NCBI GenBank assembly: GCA_936450465.1
Contig: OW388298.1
Location: 8,106,035-8,170,034, forward strand
DNA from: Gibbula magus
Lineage: Eukaryota > Mollusca > Gastropoda > Trochida > Trochidae
DNA: 64,000 nucleotides
Reading direction: 5' to 3'
Shown here: in pieces, positions 23,079 through 34,332 of the stretch
Position numbering within the stretch: position 1 is the first letter of the stretch
Layout of the letters: every line of letters begins with the position of its first letter
Position numbers and translations under genes: made by a program
Notes under the pieces: model-generated
The model's database searches: none
Told to the model about the DNA's origin: nothing
The model's input: the letters and a program-made list of their open reading frames with translations, nothing else

Positions 23079-24559
23079 CCTCATGGAATTACACTTTTAA
23101 ACATAAAACAAATACTGCTTTATCCTTCTTAAACGTAACGGGAAACGCCATATTGTACACAAAAACATATGTATTATACTTCTTACAATGACTATATTGC
23201 AAACAAATATAATTCATGATTTTTTAAATTATAATTGTATACAAAGATTAGTAATGTCAACTGTTTCCGTATCATGAATGTCACATATTTTGGAATAGAT
23301 TAGTATTATGCAAGCTGTTGGTTGATGATAAGTAGCCAATATGTTGAGGAGTAATTCTATTCCCAGTTCACAGAGAAGTTGGTAACTATGTCAGTGATAC
23401 ACAAGGATATCCCTAACTCGATAGTTCTACAAAGTTATGTATGATTTTGGAAGAAATGTTTAAACTATAAATGCACTATAACTCGCTGTTATAATATCAA
23501 GGGTGGCAAAACCGGTTTTAGGATTCCTATTTAATATATGGAGTTTTGTGAAAATAGTTTGTGAATTTTATCTCAGAACAGATTTGCATATGCATATTTA
23601 TCAGATCTGGAGACAAGATTGTCATTTCATCGATAACTTATTTTATAGTGAACTACTAAATTAGGATGAAATATTACAATACAATTGATTGAAAAGTTAC
23701 GATATAATATATAATATCGTTATAAAAACAGAAATATCATTTAGCTGTCTCTTTAAAATCAGTGTCGAAAAGACAACTGTGTCATTAGAATAGCCTGAAA
23801 GACGCCTTGAACAATTGAATCAATCTATTTTGAGCATAATGGCATATTTTCTATTGCAATGAGTGTAAATATAGTAACATATTTGTTTTGAATGACAGCA
23901 TAGGAATTATGCTATTATTAAGTAAATTTGATTTAGAAGATTTAATATAATTGTCAATTTAAACAGCAAAAGTTGTAATCCCTTAATGGGTTGAAGTGTT
24001 AATGTCATTTAAATAGCAAGATAAGTACATTAGTACCGGGTATTATAGTTTTCATAATGGTCATGGAAATTACAGATTTTCTAATTACAACTTGCATTTT
24101 GATTAGTTGACAGAACTACATGTACTTTATGCCAATTCATGAAATGCGAAGCTGTACTTTTGTTACAAATCACATAGATGAACAATTCAAGCATACCAAT
24201 GTTAAGTCACATGTCAGTAAAGCATATAAAATATAAAATCTTCTTCAATCTATGTTTCCAATACCCTACTTACATTACGAAAGTAACTTACTTACACTCG
24301 AACAGAGTGATTTTCAACTCACGTTTTCACATTTTTTTTCTCTTACAATACATTGTTTACAAAACAAGTTGAACCAAGTTTGTTTATTATGTAAACCATT
24401 TTGGGAATGAATTTCAAACGTTAGTTTCGATTCTTTCTGAAAAAAGTATTTAGATGTGCGCATCCTGGAGGTGAGATCGACCTTATAAGTACAATTTATA
24501 TTTTACATATAATCAAATATTGTTTTTCAACTAGAACGCATCAAAATGATTTTGGATAA

Positions 24560-24720
24560 GAAAATAATAACCAACTCTGTGCTGGGAATTGCGAATTATC
24601 TGTCCCTTGTGAGTTATCATGTCAAACTCCTCGCTCAAGCTCCGAGTTTATCACAATAATTAATTCGGGACAGAAAATGTGTAATTTCTTGCAACTCGTT
24701 GATTATTCTTATATTAAATG
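24560..24720. repeat. Interspersed repeat, copy 1 (pair at 51670)
   Basis: The anchors CAACTCTGTG, GCTCAAGCTCCGAGTTTATC, AATAATTAAT, CGGGA and CAACTCGT occur in the same order at 51675-51800 (there GCTAAAGCTAGGAGTTTATC). The boundaries and class are unknown. Confidence 0.55.
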
Positions 24721-25059
24721 TATTTCTGATGATTGTTCAATATCATCAATGATAGATCATTGCATCGAAACAGTGTCAATAGGGGTTCTCTAATACATCA
24801 ATAATTAATCGAATTTCTTAAATAGTTGTTTCACCATTTTATATACAGCAACCATGACCTATCCTAACAATAGTCTACATTTACATAAACCGATTGCACC
24901 ATTTCCTTTGAATATAGCTCTGAAAGTTTATAAACTTTAACTTGAAGGAAATTATTTGCATCAAACATCATTATGGTATCCCTTTCAACATGAACTTCCA
25001 TGCCTAAGTCAACATTACTGTAAAACTTCAGAGTCTCATTGCTTATACAGCATGTGTGT

Positions 25060-25270
25060 CAGAAGACCTAGAATACACAGGAGAGTCGTTCATCTCGTGT
25101 TAACTGAGATTTACCGTGATAAACTGTGTGATTAGACTTTTCCGAGCATTAAAGAATCAACGAGGGAATTATGTCTGTGAAACCTCTGAACTTCAAAGAT
25201 TAACGCTAGACTTGTACCGTTATCAATTGATTTAGAGTCCATTACACACTTTGAAGATGAACCTTATTTT
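25060..25270 (+). repeat. Recurrent module M, copy 3 (unit C)
   Basis: It contains ACAGGAGAGTCGTTCATCTC, GTTAACTGAGATTTACCGTG and ATTATGTCTGTGAAACCTCT, almost identical to the copy at 38805-39010. The ATG opens just 10 codons here. Confidence 0.75.
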
Positions 25271-25739
25271 TAATAAATTGGATCATTTGAAATGAATAAA
25301 GTGGAAAAGAAAAATTAAAGTGTGTTAAATGTTGTAAATGTAAATGTCTTAAAATGTGTAATGGACATTTAAAAAATCATATTTAATTACACTAAACTTA
25401 AGTACACGAAATGAGTGATACAAACTTGGTGTTTCGCAGTATAAAAGCAGGAGCAACTTGTAATGTTAGCTTATTCATGAGTGTCAATGAGATAAATTTG
25501 TTTATATGCAACATTGATACTCAATTATCAGAAGTTGTCACTCAGTAAAGACTGAAATAACTAAACATATCTAATATATGTTAACATTTAATGTCAATGA
25601 AATATTGGACAAAATAAATGAAAATATTACTTTTTAAAAACGCATTTAGTTGATCTTGAGTTAGAACGCTTGAGTTTCGAGGAGTTGACATAGATGTATG
25701 AAATTTGGCAGATATATAGATATTCTATTTAAAAATTGT

Positions 25740-25965
25740 TTAAAATAGGACAATAGCCGTCAGGCCGCCGTTTCGCTCCAAACACTATTTTATATGCCGA
25801 GACATTGAATAAACCAGATCGTCTTAGTTTAAATTACTTTTCATGACTCGCTCATTTGTCATCTGCAATATAATTTAATTCTAACTAGTTAGATGTGTCC
25901 TCGAAGATTTGCCAAACATGTTCCATTGGGTTCAGGTCCTGTGAAACGGCGAGAAAAGTATATGT
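25740..25965 (-). mobile_element. Tc1/mariner transposase C-terminal remnant
   Basis: On the minus strand about 25960-25895 reads SQDLNPMEHVWQIFEDTSN, the well-known SPDLNPIE-type block of Tc1/mariner DDE transposases, including the final acidic residue. Further on, about 25815-25745, comes LVYSMSRHIK, a stop, then CLERNGGLT, matching the usual C-terminus. Stops and a missing N-terminal half show it is dead. No terminal inverted repeat was identified. Units D and E do not have it. Confidence 0.75.
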
Positions 25966-26269
25966 ACACATTTAAAAAATTACCGACCAGATATATTACT
26001 TTATATGTTAACCAAAATGCGGCCTGGAGTTAGTGTAAGATATCAAGGGGTGTAACTCTGTGACTAACGATTATTCAATTGTATTGACGGTAACCAAAAC
26101 ATTATAAACATTAAAATATCCCTAATAATTTGTGTTTCTCTAATTTCAAACGGTCAAATGACTGTTCAACTTCGGCATTGCATCTGAAAATCTTGCGTCA
26201 AGAAAATCTGTAAAACTTCAATTTGGTTGCCGGACGACCTATATTGAAGGGGAATACCGTAAGTACACC

Positions 26270-26700
26270 TGCACGGTTGTGTATGCATTTGCTATTGACC
26301 AATCAGAATTCAACCAATTAATCAAAAGGGTAATCAATAATCTTTATTATACCTCACTTAAATTTGTAAAAATATCATTGGCCAGTTCACACCACGTGAT
26401 CGGAAAATATATTTGTACATTGACCTCCGATTCCAATGATGAGGTCAGTTTTGTGACATAAATTTCTGTCACTGACCTGAGAAATTGACTTGTCACGTGA
26501 TTTGTCACGTGACTGTTTGTTTTGACGTTCGCTTTCAAGATGGCGTCAGCTGATGGGTTCGATTTGACAATTAAGAAAACATACTAAAGTCTGAAGAAGA
26601 AAAACTCTTGGACCTGACTGCGGTCTCGGTCACGTCAGACCTCCTAGGGAGTCAGGTCTCGAGTCCTTGTATTTCACATAATGTCTTCACCATGAGTAAT
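26270..26700 (+). other. Promoter-like segment with a short start frame and hairpin
   Basis: Two CACGTGA motifs (about 26493 and 26507) precede TTCAAGATGGCGTCAGC, a start-codon context (ATG 26540). The frame reads MASADGFDLTIKKTY and stops, while a shifted frame continues SEEEKLLDLTAVSVTSDLL. Within it GACCTGACT (26610) and AGTCAGGTC (26651) form an inverted repeat. It is absent from D and E. It may be the 5' end of an unidentified mobile element or a processed gene start. The function is not recognised. Confidence 0.3.
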
Positions 26701-27481
26701 TAAGTGTATATTAACCACTTACCTACAAGTAGACCTATAATCGTTGTAAAGCATACCCAATGTATGTAGCAATGTTCTAACGAAACATAAACCTCTGCCA
26801 CAAATGGGAAAGTAGTTCCATCAAAATTCACTTGAGCGTATAGTGTTCACACATGTATGAACCATTTCTAAAAATACTTCATTCAAAATAAACAAGGAAG
26901 TTTAGATCACAGGACTGACGAATTACGCCCCAGAACATGTAGAACTCCTTAATGTATTGATATAAATTTATTATTTGGAATTGAATTAACTATGTAGAAA
27001 GTGTGAATGTATAAGTGTACCAGTTATCTTGTGAAGATGAGATGAAACCACAAAGTTAACAAAGCTTACTGATACCACCAGCACGACCAGTGACAAATTG
27101 CAAGGCAAGAACCCACTTATACATCCAGAAAGTGCGTCTTGTAGCAATTATGATTGTCTCTGAAAATATCGTTGCTTTAAGTCATCAACGTTCAGGGGGC
27201 CTGGTATCTCAAAGACGTTTGAATCATTATTATTATATCGATTCATATTTATTTTCATTGTTGTTTCAATGCTCATATTAAATTCGTTCATTCCTATGGT
27301 GAGACTAAAAGAGCTCGATTGGCTGATTGATCAGGATGGTTTCACCAGTAACGGAACATCTGACAGAAAGCTAGAACAAGTGACATATTTCTTGAGGAAA
27401 CTAATTCAATGTCTTAAGAGGTCCACTTTCATCTTTCAGAGACCAAGGAAACCAAATTACAATTGCCTGTTGTGGCTGCGA

Positions 27482-27850
27482 CAGGACTGGTTCCTGGTAC
27501 GGACTGGTTCCTGGTACGGACTGGTTCCTGGTACGGACTGGTTCCTGGTTCCTGGTACGGACTGGTTCCTGGTTCCTGGTTCCTGGTTCCTGGTACGGAC
27601 TGGTTCTTGGTTCCTGGTACGGACTGGTTCCTGGTACGGACTGGTTCCTGGTTCCTGGTACGGACTGGTTCCTGGTTCCTGGTACGGACTGGTTCTTGGT
27701 TCCTGGTACGGACTGGTTCCTGGTTCCTGGTACGGAATGGTTCCTGGTTCCTGGTACGGACTGGTTCCTGGTTCCTGGTACGGACTGGTTCATGGTTCCT
27801 GGTACGGACTGGTTCCTGGTTCCTGGTACGGACTGGTTCCTGGTACGCAG
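27482..27850 (+). repeat. Modular 17/7-bp minisatellite (GGTTCCT and GGTACGGACT modules)
   Basis: The array is built from a 7-base module GGTTCCT and a 10-base module GGTACGGACT, giving 17-bp and 24-bp units. About 15 GGTACGGACT-type modules were counted. Variants are GGTTCTT (two), GGTTCAT (one) and GGAAT for GGACT (one). Long frames on both strands (such as repeated GSWYGLVP or TRNQEPV) are products of the repeat. Units D and E carry no array at the matching place (42970 and 43083): only GGCTCCTGG and CTGGTATGGAATG flank a MITE there. Confidence 0.95.
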
Positions 27851-28529
27851 CGTGCTTCATCTGCTTCACTTCTTGAGAATTCGTTACAGAGGGTATACAC
27901 ATTTCATGTTTGAAAATCAAAATGACATGTCTCCCATGAGAGTTTTGTGCCAATCAAAAAACTTATTAAATAGAGCTTTTGTGTTTCATTAGATTTACTA
28001 TTGTAGAAATATAGAAACTAAAGGACTGAACTTGTAATGAGTAGATATCAAGTCAATTCAGTGTTAACAAATTTTTAGTCTCTTTGTAAAGTTATAATAT
28101 GTTATAATGGAAAGTGTTCTAATGACATCACGTTAGTTTGTGACTTTATTATAGTGTTTTCTTTCGATTTCTTATGAATAAGTTTGCTATGACAGTAAGT
28201 ATACAATTGTTAGTTAAAAAGTAAGAAATTATAATTGCTCGACGAGTCCATTGGTATGTTCATTATCATTACAAAAGAAATAGGTGTATACAACATGGAT
28301 CTGACATGGTTGAACTAACCTTTACGTCATATCCTGATGGAAAAACACTATTTTATGATTGATGCTGTCAACAATTAAGTTGATTAATAGTCGGTTTTAT
28401 TGTTTGATATTTGTAAGTAGAATAACAACCTATCAAAGTCTGGTTAGATAGTGGCATTCGTTGAAGTGTTAGCATTAGTATGGATTTCCGTCAACGACAC
28501 ACGTTTATTACGACTATTATAAATATTTA

Positions 28530-28886
28530 TTGGATTTATACAAATCTAATTTTCGAAGTCCATCAACCTATGGCAGATCTTCAATACCTGAGATTATTCC
28601 TCAGACTGATTCACCAGTTTCGTTCAATTTAGTTAGTGCATGTGTTTGTAAACTAAACATTACCCAGAGAGACGCTGCCTTCGATTCCCGCTTTCTAACT
28701 GTGTCGAATAAAGACCAATTGGTTGAAATAAATGTTTCATTTGGACTGTTTAATGTCTGCCTGAATGACTTACTTTACGAGACTATACAAGTAATCGGGC
28801 TTACCAGAGAAATAGACATGTTGATAGACTGGCTCTTCGATGTCTCAGTAAATAGTTCTTGTTTAGTTGACTTCCTAGGAAGCTGA
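28530..28886 (+). other. Open frame of 118 codons in unit C
   Basis: The frame reads DLYKSNFRSPSTYGRSSIPE at the start and ends near VNSSCLVDFLGS. The E copy (43810-44180) has the same nucleotide sequence broken by stops and indels. The composition is unbiased and no domain is recognised. It could be a relic exon intact in one copy, or a chance frame in unit sequence. There is no clear splice acceptor, but a weak donor-like CAAGTAATCG lies at about 28789. Confidence 0.2.
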
Positions 28887-29112
28887 TAAACAATATCTCA
28901 ACAACTATGTAACTACAGTTAACAAGTTTTGATGATTTATCTGAATGACCTAATTACAAAACAATTGTTTTATTAAAGTGTGCAGGATTTTGTTTTTCTA
29001 TAGTACAGTATGTTCAACTTATTACAGTATCTATTTTTTTTAGGGAAACCAATTTCCTTTGTCAAGAAAAAGACTCTAATAATTAATAGAATTTGTGTTA
29101 CTATTTCTTAGA

Positions 29113-29290
29113 GTCGCTGTGGCACGTTTTTTGCATGTTTTGTTTTCTCAAATTTGCTATTTATTATTAAAGTTTTTACAATATATTGTTATGTTTAAGG
29201 GTAAAACATCTCAATACACGGCCCGATAAGCCGTACCCATAATAAACTGTTATCGGTATTGAAACAAAATGGTGGGAAGTATAAACCAAC
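29113..29290. mobile_element. Degraded relative of the TTAA-flanked MITE
   Basis: GGCACGTTTTTTGCATG, then CTCAAATTTGCTATTTAT and AAACATCTCAATACACG follow the same order as in the 34023-34235 element (GCACGTTTTTTTC, TTCAAATTTCCCATTTAT, ATACATCTTATTACAC). The right terminal repeat is not preserved. Confidence 0.5.
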
Positions 29291-29299
29291 AGTTGTGTG

Positions 29300-31050
29300 G
29301 AACTCTTCAATGTGGGAGGTAGATTTGTAGGTCTCGTGCGAAATTGAGAGTTCAAAATGGTTGAGCAATTTATCATTGTACCATATTTAAATCTCTACTC
29401 TGAATGTTTAGGTATCGCTACATCACTCAGATCACTTGAACTACCTTCGATCAGCCATTTTAATGTGAACACCTTGAAATAACTGCTCAAAGGAAAATGG
29501 ACTAGTATGACGTAATCGAAACAATGCACATTCATTTTAGAACTATTTTCATTTATTCGGGTGTATTGTTTAGCCATTTGTAACATTTATTTACTTTTTT
29601 ATGAGCTCACTTGATTTCAGTTAGAAAAACCTGATGCAGCGCCTTTAAAATGTCTTCATGATTCGACATGATTGTCTGTAATCTGTTAAATGCATTAGTT
29701 GTTATGATCTAGTTTCTGGTTTAAGACAATGATCAGTTTGAACATTCATCTATTTATATTCACATCCCACTAAGACCTCGTTGTCAGTTGCAACCATTCA
29801 TAAAAGTGTCCTGTTCATTATCAATATCAGAACTCTAAGTCTAAATAACAATTTTCAACGACAAAGACATCAATAATGAGGTAAATGTTTTATTGAATAA
29901 GATCATGACGCACGAACATGAATTTAAATGCTTCATTTACCAATGATATCGAACAAAAACCACATATTTTAATCAACATATTGAATTTTGCAGATATCAT
30001 GCTGGAAAAAAAGAATGAACAAATAAACAAAGGTTCTGATAAACCTTGATTCACAACATTCGCAATTTAAGTACGTTAAATGTTTCTCTTGAAATAAATG
30101 AATAAACTAATTTGAAACATAAATTGTTTAAATGAATAATACTTATAAATATATCAAATAAAGAAATCAGAAAATTGCCTGTCCTGGAATTTCCCGACAC
30201 AATTTCGGAAACTATGGTGCATGTAGTAACTATTACCTACCTACCTAAATATTACAAAATGAATTATACAAATGAGCTCAAAAATATTTCAATAAACTAA
30301 AGAGTATGATTAAAAAATTCAACAAAAATATTGAATCAACACTCATGGAAGTTCACCTTCGGAGCTACCAAAATATTAAAACATATACACTTCAATTTGT
30401 GGTATTGTTTGTTTCTTCCAAAAAAAAATAAAAACAACATTAAAAGGATAATTCACATACAGTTTTTGACACATTTGTCTTAAAACGGTCAGACGTTTAG
30501 ACACAACCTTATTATAAGAAGAAGAAGAAGAAGAGTTGTTTTCAGTATGTATGGCCAAATGACCAAGAGTACAAACGTGATGAAAATATCAGCACATGTA
30601 CAGGTGACGCAGCATTATAAAGGTAAATTGTGTGTAAAATAAATGGCAACATTTTTCAACAGTTTTACATCTTTTGTTGTGAGTAACTGGTTAAACTTTC
30701 ATCTGGTAGGAGTTATAGTATAGAAATTTGGAAAATAATGTGATCGTTGTTGTGAATAAAATGGACATACGAGTAAGAAATGATACTTGAATGAGATTAA
30801 GTGTGCACTAAACATTGTAGTATAAACATAACTTCCCTCTGTGACATCTGAGTCTGTAACGAACTTTTTAGCATAGTGAATTCAGAAGATGGAAAATTCC
30901 CTCTAGTGATTGTCCCCGAAAAAGTACAATAATTTACAGTTTGTGTAATCCAGAATATGACAAAAGAATATGGCAAATCATTGCAACATTGCCAAGTATT
31001 ACATATCAAGGGCCACATTTTATATATAACACACATGAAATTCATCAAAA
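29300..31050. other. Unit C stretch without recognised features
   Basis: This is AT-rich sequence with a short GAA run at about 30519-30534. No convincing gene was found. From about 30790 onward it is related to 44780-45000 in unit E. Confidence 0.5.
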
Positions 31051-31119
31051 TTTGAAATGAAAATATTTTCGAACTTTCAGCGTTGTCCCTTACATATAAT
31101 GAACCATGTTGAAAACACT

Positions 31120-31330
31120 AAAGCGCCCAGGGGAGTCGTTTATTTCATGTTATCTGAGATATTCGTCGATAAACTGTGGGTTAAAACCTTCCGAAGCACT
31201 AAGGGATAAACTGGAAAATCATGTCTGGCAAACCTACGAACTTCAAAGGTTACAGCTACATATGTTCCTATCCTAATTGCTTTATCGTCTGTTAAACATT
31301 TTGAAGACGAATTATTCTTGCCTCCTAGTA
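31120..31330 (+). repeat. Recurrent module M, copy 4 (unit C, right)
   Basis: It contains GGGGAGTCGTTTATTTCATG, CTGAGATATTCGTCGATAAA and ATGTCTGGCAAACCTACGAA. The ATG at 31222 opens 24 codons (MSGKPTNFKGYSYICSYPNC). The matching copy at 39813 opens 30 codons and the one at 45180 has lost the ATG. Confidence 0.75.
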
Positions 31331-31859
31331 TTTTTCAGAACTGTAAAGCTGTCAAAAGGGGAAATTTGTTATTGAAGATTGTTAATTGTAAATAAATATT
31401 TATGAACATGTATTTGAGACATGTAGTATCTTCCTCTGCATCATATGTGAACATTTGATCATCAATTACAATAAATTAAGTGATTGACAACTGTACATGT
31501 CTGTATAAACATTTATTTGTTAATTACCTTTATTCTTCACTGTACAGAAAGTTGTTAATATTTGTTTAATTATTTAAATGCAATAAATGTTTGTCATTTA
31601 AAATAAATCTGTTTGAAAGGGTAGGGTAGCAAAATATCAACAGTTTAATATTGTGGTATTATTTTGTAGATAAATGTGTTATTTTGCAATGGCTTATTTT
31701 GATAGATGATCATAGTTTTAGGATTGACGTGAATTTACTTAGATATCTGCACAATTTCGAACGTTTTGCCTAGTTAACTTGCATTCATTCAAACAGTTAA
31801 CATGCGCCATCAGACTATAAGATTAAAGGTACATCCTTTGTGTTGTTGGGGGTAAAATA

Positions 31860-32340
31860 TGCCAAACGTTATAAATGGTCTCACTTTATCAAGAAGTACC
31901 GATTGTTACCGAAAAGTACCATCTTGATGACACTCCACTTAGTATATTGACGATATGAAGGTAAAAGTAGTGATTTCTGATCGAAAACCGGACAATGCAC
32001 CGCGTGTGGCGCGCGCCAATGAGTCAAACGTAATTTTGGAATCTTATCTAAACCAGACAAAATAACAAATTCGGGTTGAAAATGTTTAATAGGTCACATA
32101 ACTACTGTGCGTGTAAATAGGACGTGCACTTTCGGTTTCTGCACAAGCATAATGTTGTTACTCGAGTTTAATTGGAAACTAGTAATTATGATATATCTGG
32201 CGATTGGGGATGAATATGCAAGCTGAGTGAATTTAGTTGGACTGTTAACAGCACAATTGGTGTGTTGGAACGAATTAAAGCCAAATACAATTTTATGGAA
32301 CACAATGTATGCACCTTTAATAATTGCCAATGTTCTGTGG
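31860..32340. repeat. Unit C segment with a distant copy at 58.85 kb
   Basis: Anchors CTTGATGAC to ATGAAGGTAAA, AAAACCGGACAATGCAC, GTAAATAGGACGTGCACTTT and TTCTGCAC recur at 58910-59130 in the same order (AAAACCGGACAATGCACAGC, GTAAATAGTAGG, TTTCTGCACGTGCAAA). Confidence 0.65.
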
Positions 32341-32639
32341 TGTTCATGTATGATATTGAGGGATATCCAGACACCAATTTACACCAGTAAGATCCACAGT
32401 TCACTTGTTGAGTGTAAAGTTATCCATTAAAAAGAGTTAGGACTTCTAAACGCTTGAAGGTTTGTGTGCTGGGATGTTAACTGGAAATCGGAGGAATGGG
32501 AAATATGAGAAAGTGATTCGCACCAGACAATCATCCATAAACTTCTGAAAACAGTTTTATATCTCCCATTTATCTTATTGTGTTATGCATATCTGCGTAT
32601 AGCTGTACACAACATTTAGTTGTTGGTTATTTCGTTGAT

Positions 32640-32930
32640 GAAGTGAAGCATTTAAATAAATTAGACACGTCAACTTGAAAAAATTCAATTCAATTAACTA
32701 AAACATTTAAATAGCAACAGCTACATCAGATTTCATTTCTAAAATATCTGGACTCTCTGAAAAAGAAAGTTTGAAATATGCAATGCACACTGTTTCGAGA
32801 TACAGACATATTTTAACCTAAAGAATACGCTGCAGTCACTAAAATAAATTGGCTTTGAGTCTTGGAAATGCATGTAACACCTTCTCAAAAGCAAAACAAG
32901 CAATGGGCCATAGATCTTACTTCTTGGTCC
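32640..32930 (+). pseudogene. Start module with broken exon S, before unit D
   Basis: The order is GACACGTCAACTTGA (as at 19470), exon S from AAAATATCTGGACTCTCTG to CACTGTTTCGAGA, and then the tail TGTAACACC, TTCTCAAAAGC and GGGCCATAGATCTT. The exon lost one base in the GTTTGAAATATG part, giving a frameshift, and the second half is deleted. It is a pseudogene copy. Confidence 0.6.
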
Positions 32931-34022
32931 TTACAATAGCAAAGATTCAGGCAATAACACATACTTCATACATGCAGTTCAGATCGTATATACATATTGA
33001 GAATATCTGACAAAGCCAATTCGATACATGTACTGTACAGGCTTTCAAGTGACATTACCATGCGGTTCATAAAATAGGAAAGTCAATTATAAAACATATG
33101 TTCAAAAGTCACAACGAGACCATCTCCAGAATACAGTTTACATCCCTAATATGTGAATATATATTTGTATATGTATTTGTTTTTACTTTTAAAATATATG
33201 CCATGCATACGGAAATGACAGTTTGAATGGACAGGGGTCAATCTGAAACACTCATTAGAATATCAATTGCCATTTCTCTTATTTAACAGTCAGAATTACG
33301 ATTCAAACACAACAAATGTACTAAATAGTCAATTGAAATCTTCTGAAACAAATGTCATTCTTGAAGTCAATATCTCCAAATTCTCTTGATCTAATAACTA
33401 GCTGTAAGGTGTTTGTATACTAAACAAAGTGTAGATCCCTTACTTCGTCTTCTCTGTTCCCGAAGTGGGTGTAGAAAGGTCAATATGTTGAAATTAACTT
33501 TCTCTTTGGATTGTTTTCTCTCTGTCTGAATGAGTTATTTTAGGAGATACTTTGAGAAAGTGGGTTTTCCAAATAGCTCTTCCTCATTCACCAAACTAAA
33601 TTTAGTTAAGACATCACTGTCAATCTAATTTTTGGATCAATAGATATCCTTTGTTGAATAACTGATGATAGAAGAATTAAAAGAATATCTGTGAATATAT
33701 TAATTTCAGTAGGATGTGACGTTGCGTTTGAGTATTTTGTTATATAAACACCATATCTAATTGAAATAGATAACTTGTAAATCCATATTTCCCTATCTTA
33801 TCTTATCATCAATTCAGAGAAGTTATTAAAGTTATTGTTGATGTTTATATGAATAAAATGCAGCTATAGATAACGATAATGGATAGAGAGAACATTACTA
33901 TGTTGTAATGATATGCGACGTTGCATTTCAAGAATTAAAACATCTAAATGAAACGTCGCATCTAATTGATTTAAATAACTTGTAAATCTATTTAACGTTT
34001 TTTCATCTTACCAAATGGTATA

Positions 34023-34235
34023 TTAAAGGGGCAGTAGCACGTTTTTTTCAAAATGTATTTTTTCAAATTTCCCATTTATAATGATAGTTTATATCATTTA
34101 AATTAACTTTAGAGGATAATACATCTTATTACACAAACCAATTATCCGTAGTGGTAAAAAACTATGTTGCGTATAAAGCAAAAATCGCATGGCGGCCATT
34201 TTATTGAGAAAAAAAACGTGCTACTGCCCCTTTAA
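34023..34235. mobile_element. MITE with perfect terminal inverted repeats and TTAA ends
   Basis: The left end AGGGGCAGTAGCACGTTTTT is matched by a right end ACGTGCTACTGCCCCT. The inverted repeat covers about 22 bases and continues with T/A runs. Both ends abut TTAA, fitting a TTAA target duplication as made by piggyBac-type transposases. The inner 160 bases have no coding capacity. It lies in unit D between sequences that are joined in unit C (21400 region), so it inserted after the C/D split. A decayed relative is at 29113. Confidence 0.85.
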
Positions 34236-34301
34236 TGCATATCAAAAACGTAATTAAATTATTTTTGTTCGTTTTTTTTTTAGCCTAAAACTTTAATACA
34301 A

Positions 34302-34310
<9 letters not shown>

Positions 34311-34332
<22 letters not shown>
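34311..34332 (+). repeat. Poly-T tract, 22 bases
   Basis: An uninterrupted T run follows AATATTATA. It could be the tail of a minus-strand retroposon, but no element body was recognised next to it. Confidence 0.9.

Larger units (their letters stand above)
20840..32430. repeat. Segmental-duplication unit C
   Basis: This block is collinear with unit D (20843 with 33103, 21060-21400 with 33350-33660, 21520-22060 with 34840-35370, 23100-24090 with 35930-36033 plus 37574-38480, 24700-25270 with 38500-39010) and with unit E (21520-22750 with 40650-41800, 26890-27420 with 42430-42900, 27930-28960 with 43140-44200, 31060-31340 with 45020-45300, 32340-32420 with 45740-45800). C carries a SINE, a Tc1 tail and an expanded minisatellite that D and E lack. 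Confidence 0.8.

Noticed and set aside
27269..27992. Several GSWYGLVP- or TRNQEP-repeat proteins
   Set aside because: They are frames through the 17/24-bp minisatellite and are open in several frames on both strands.
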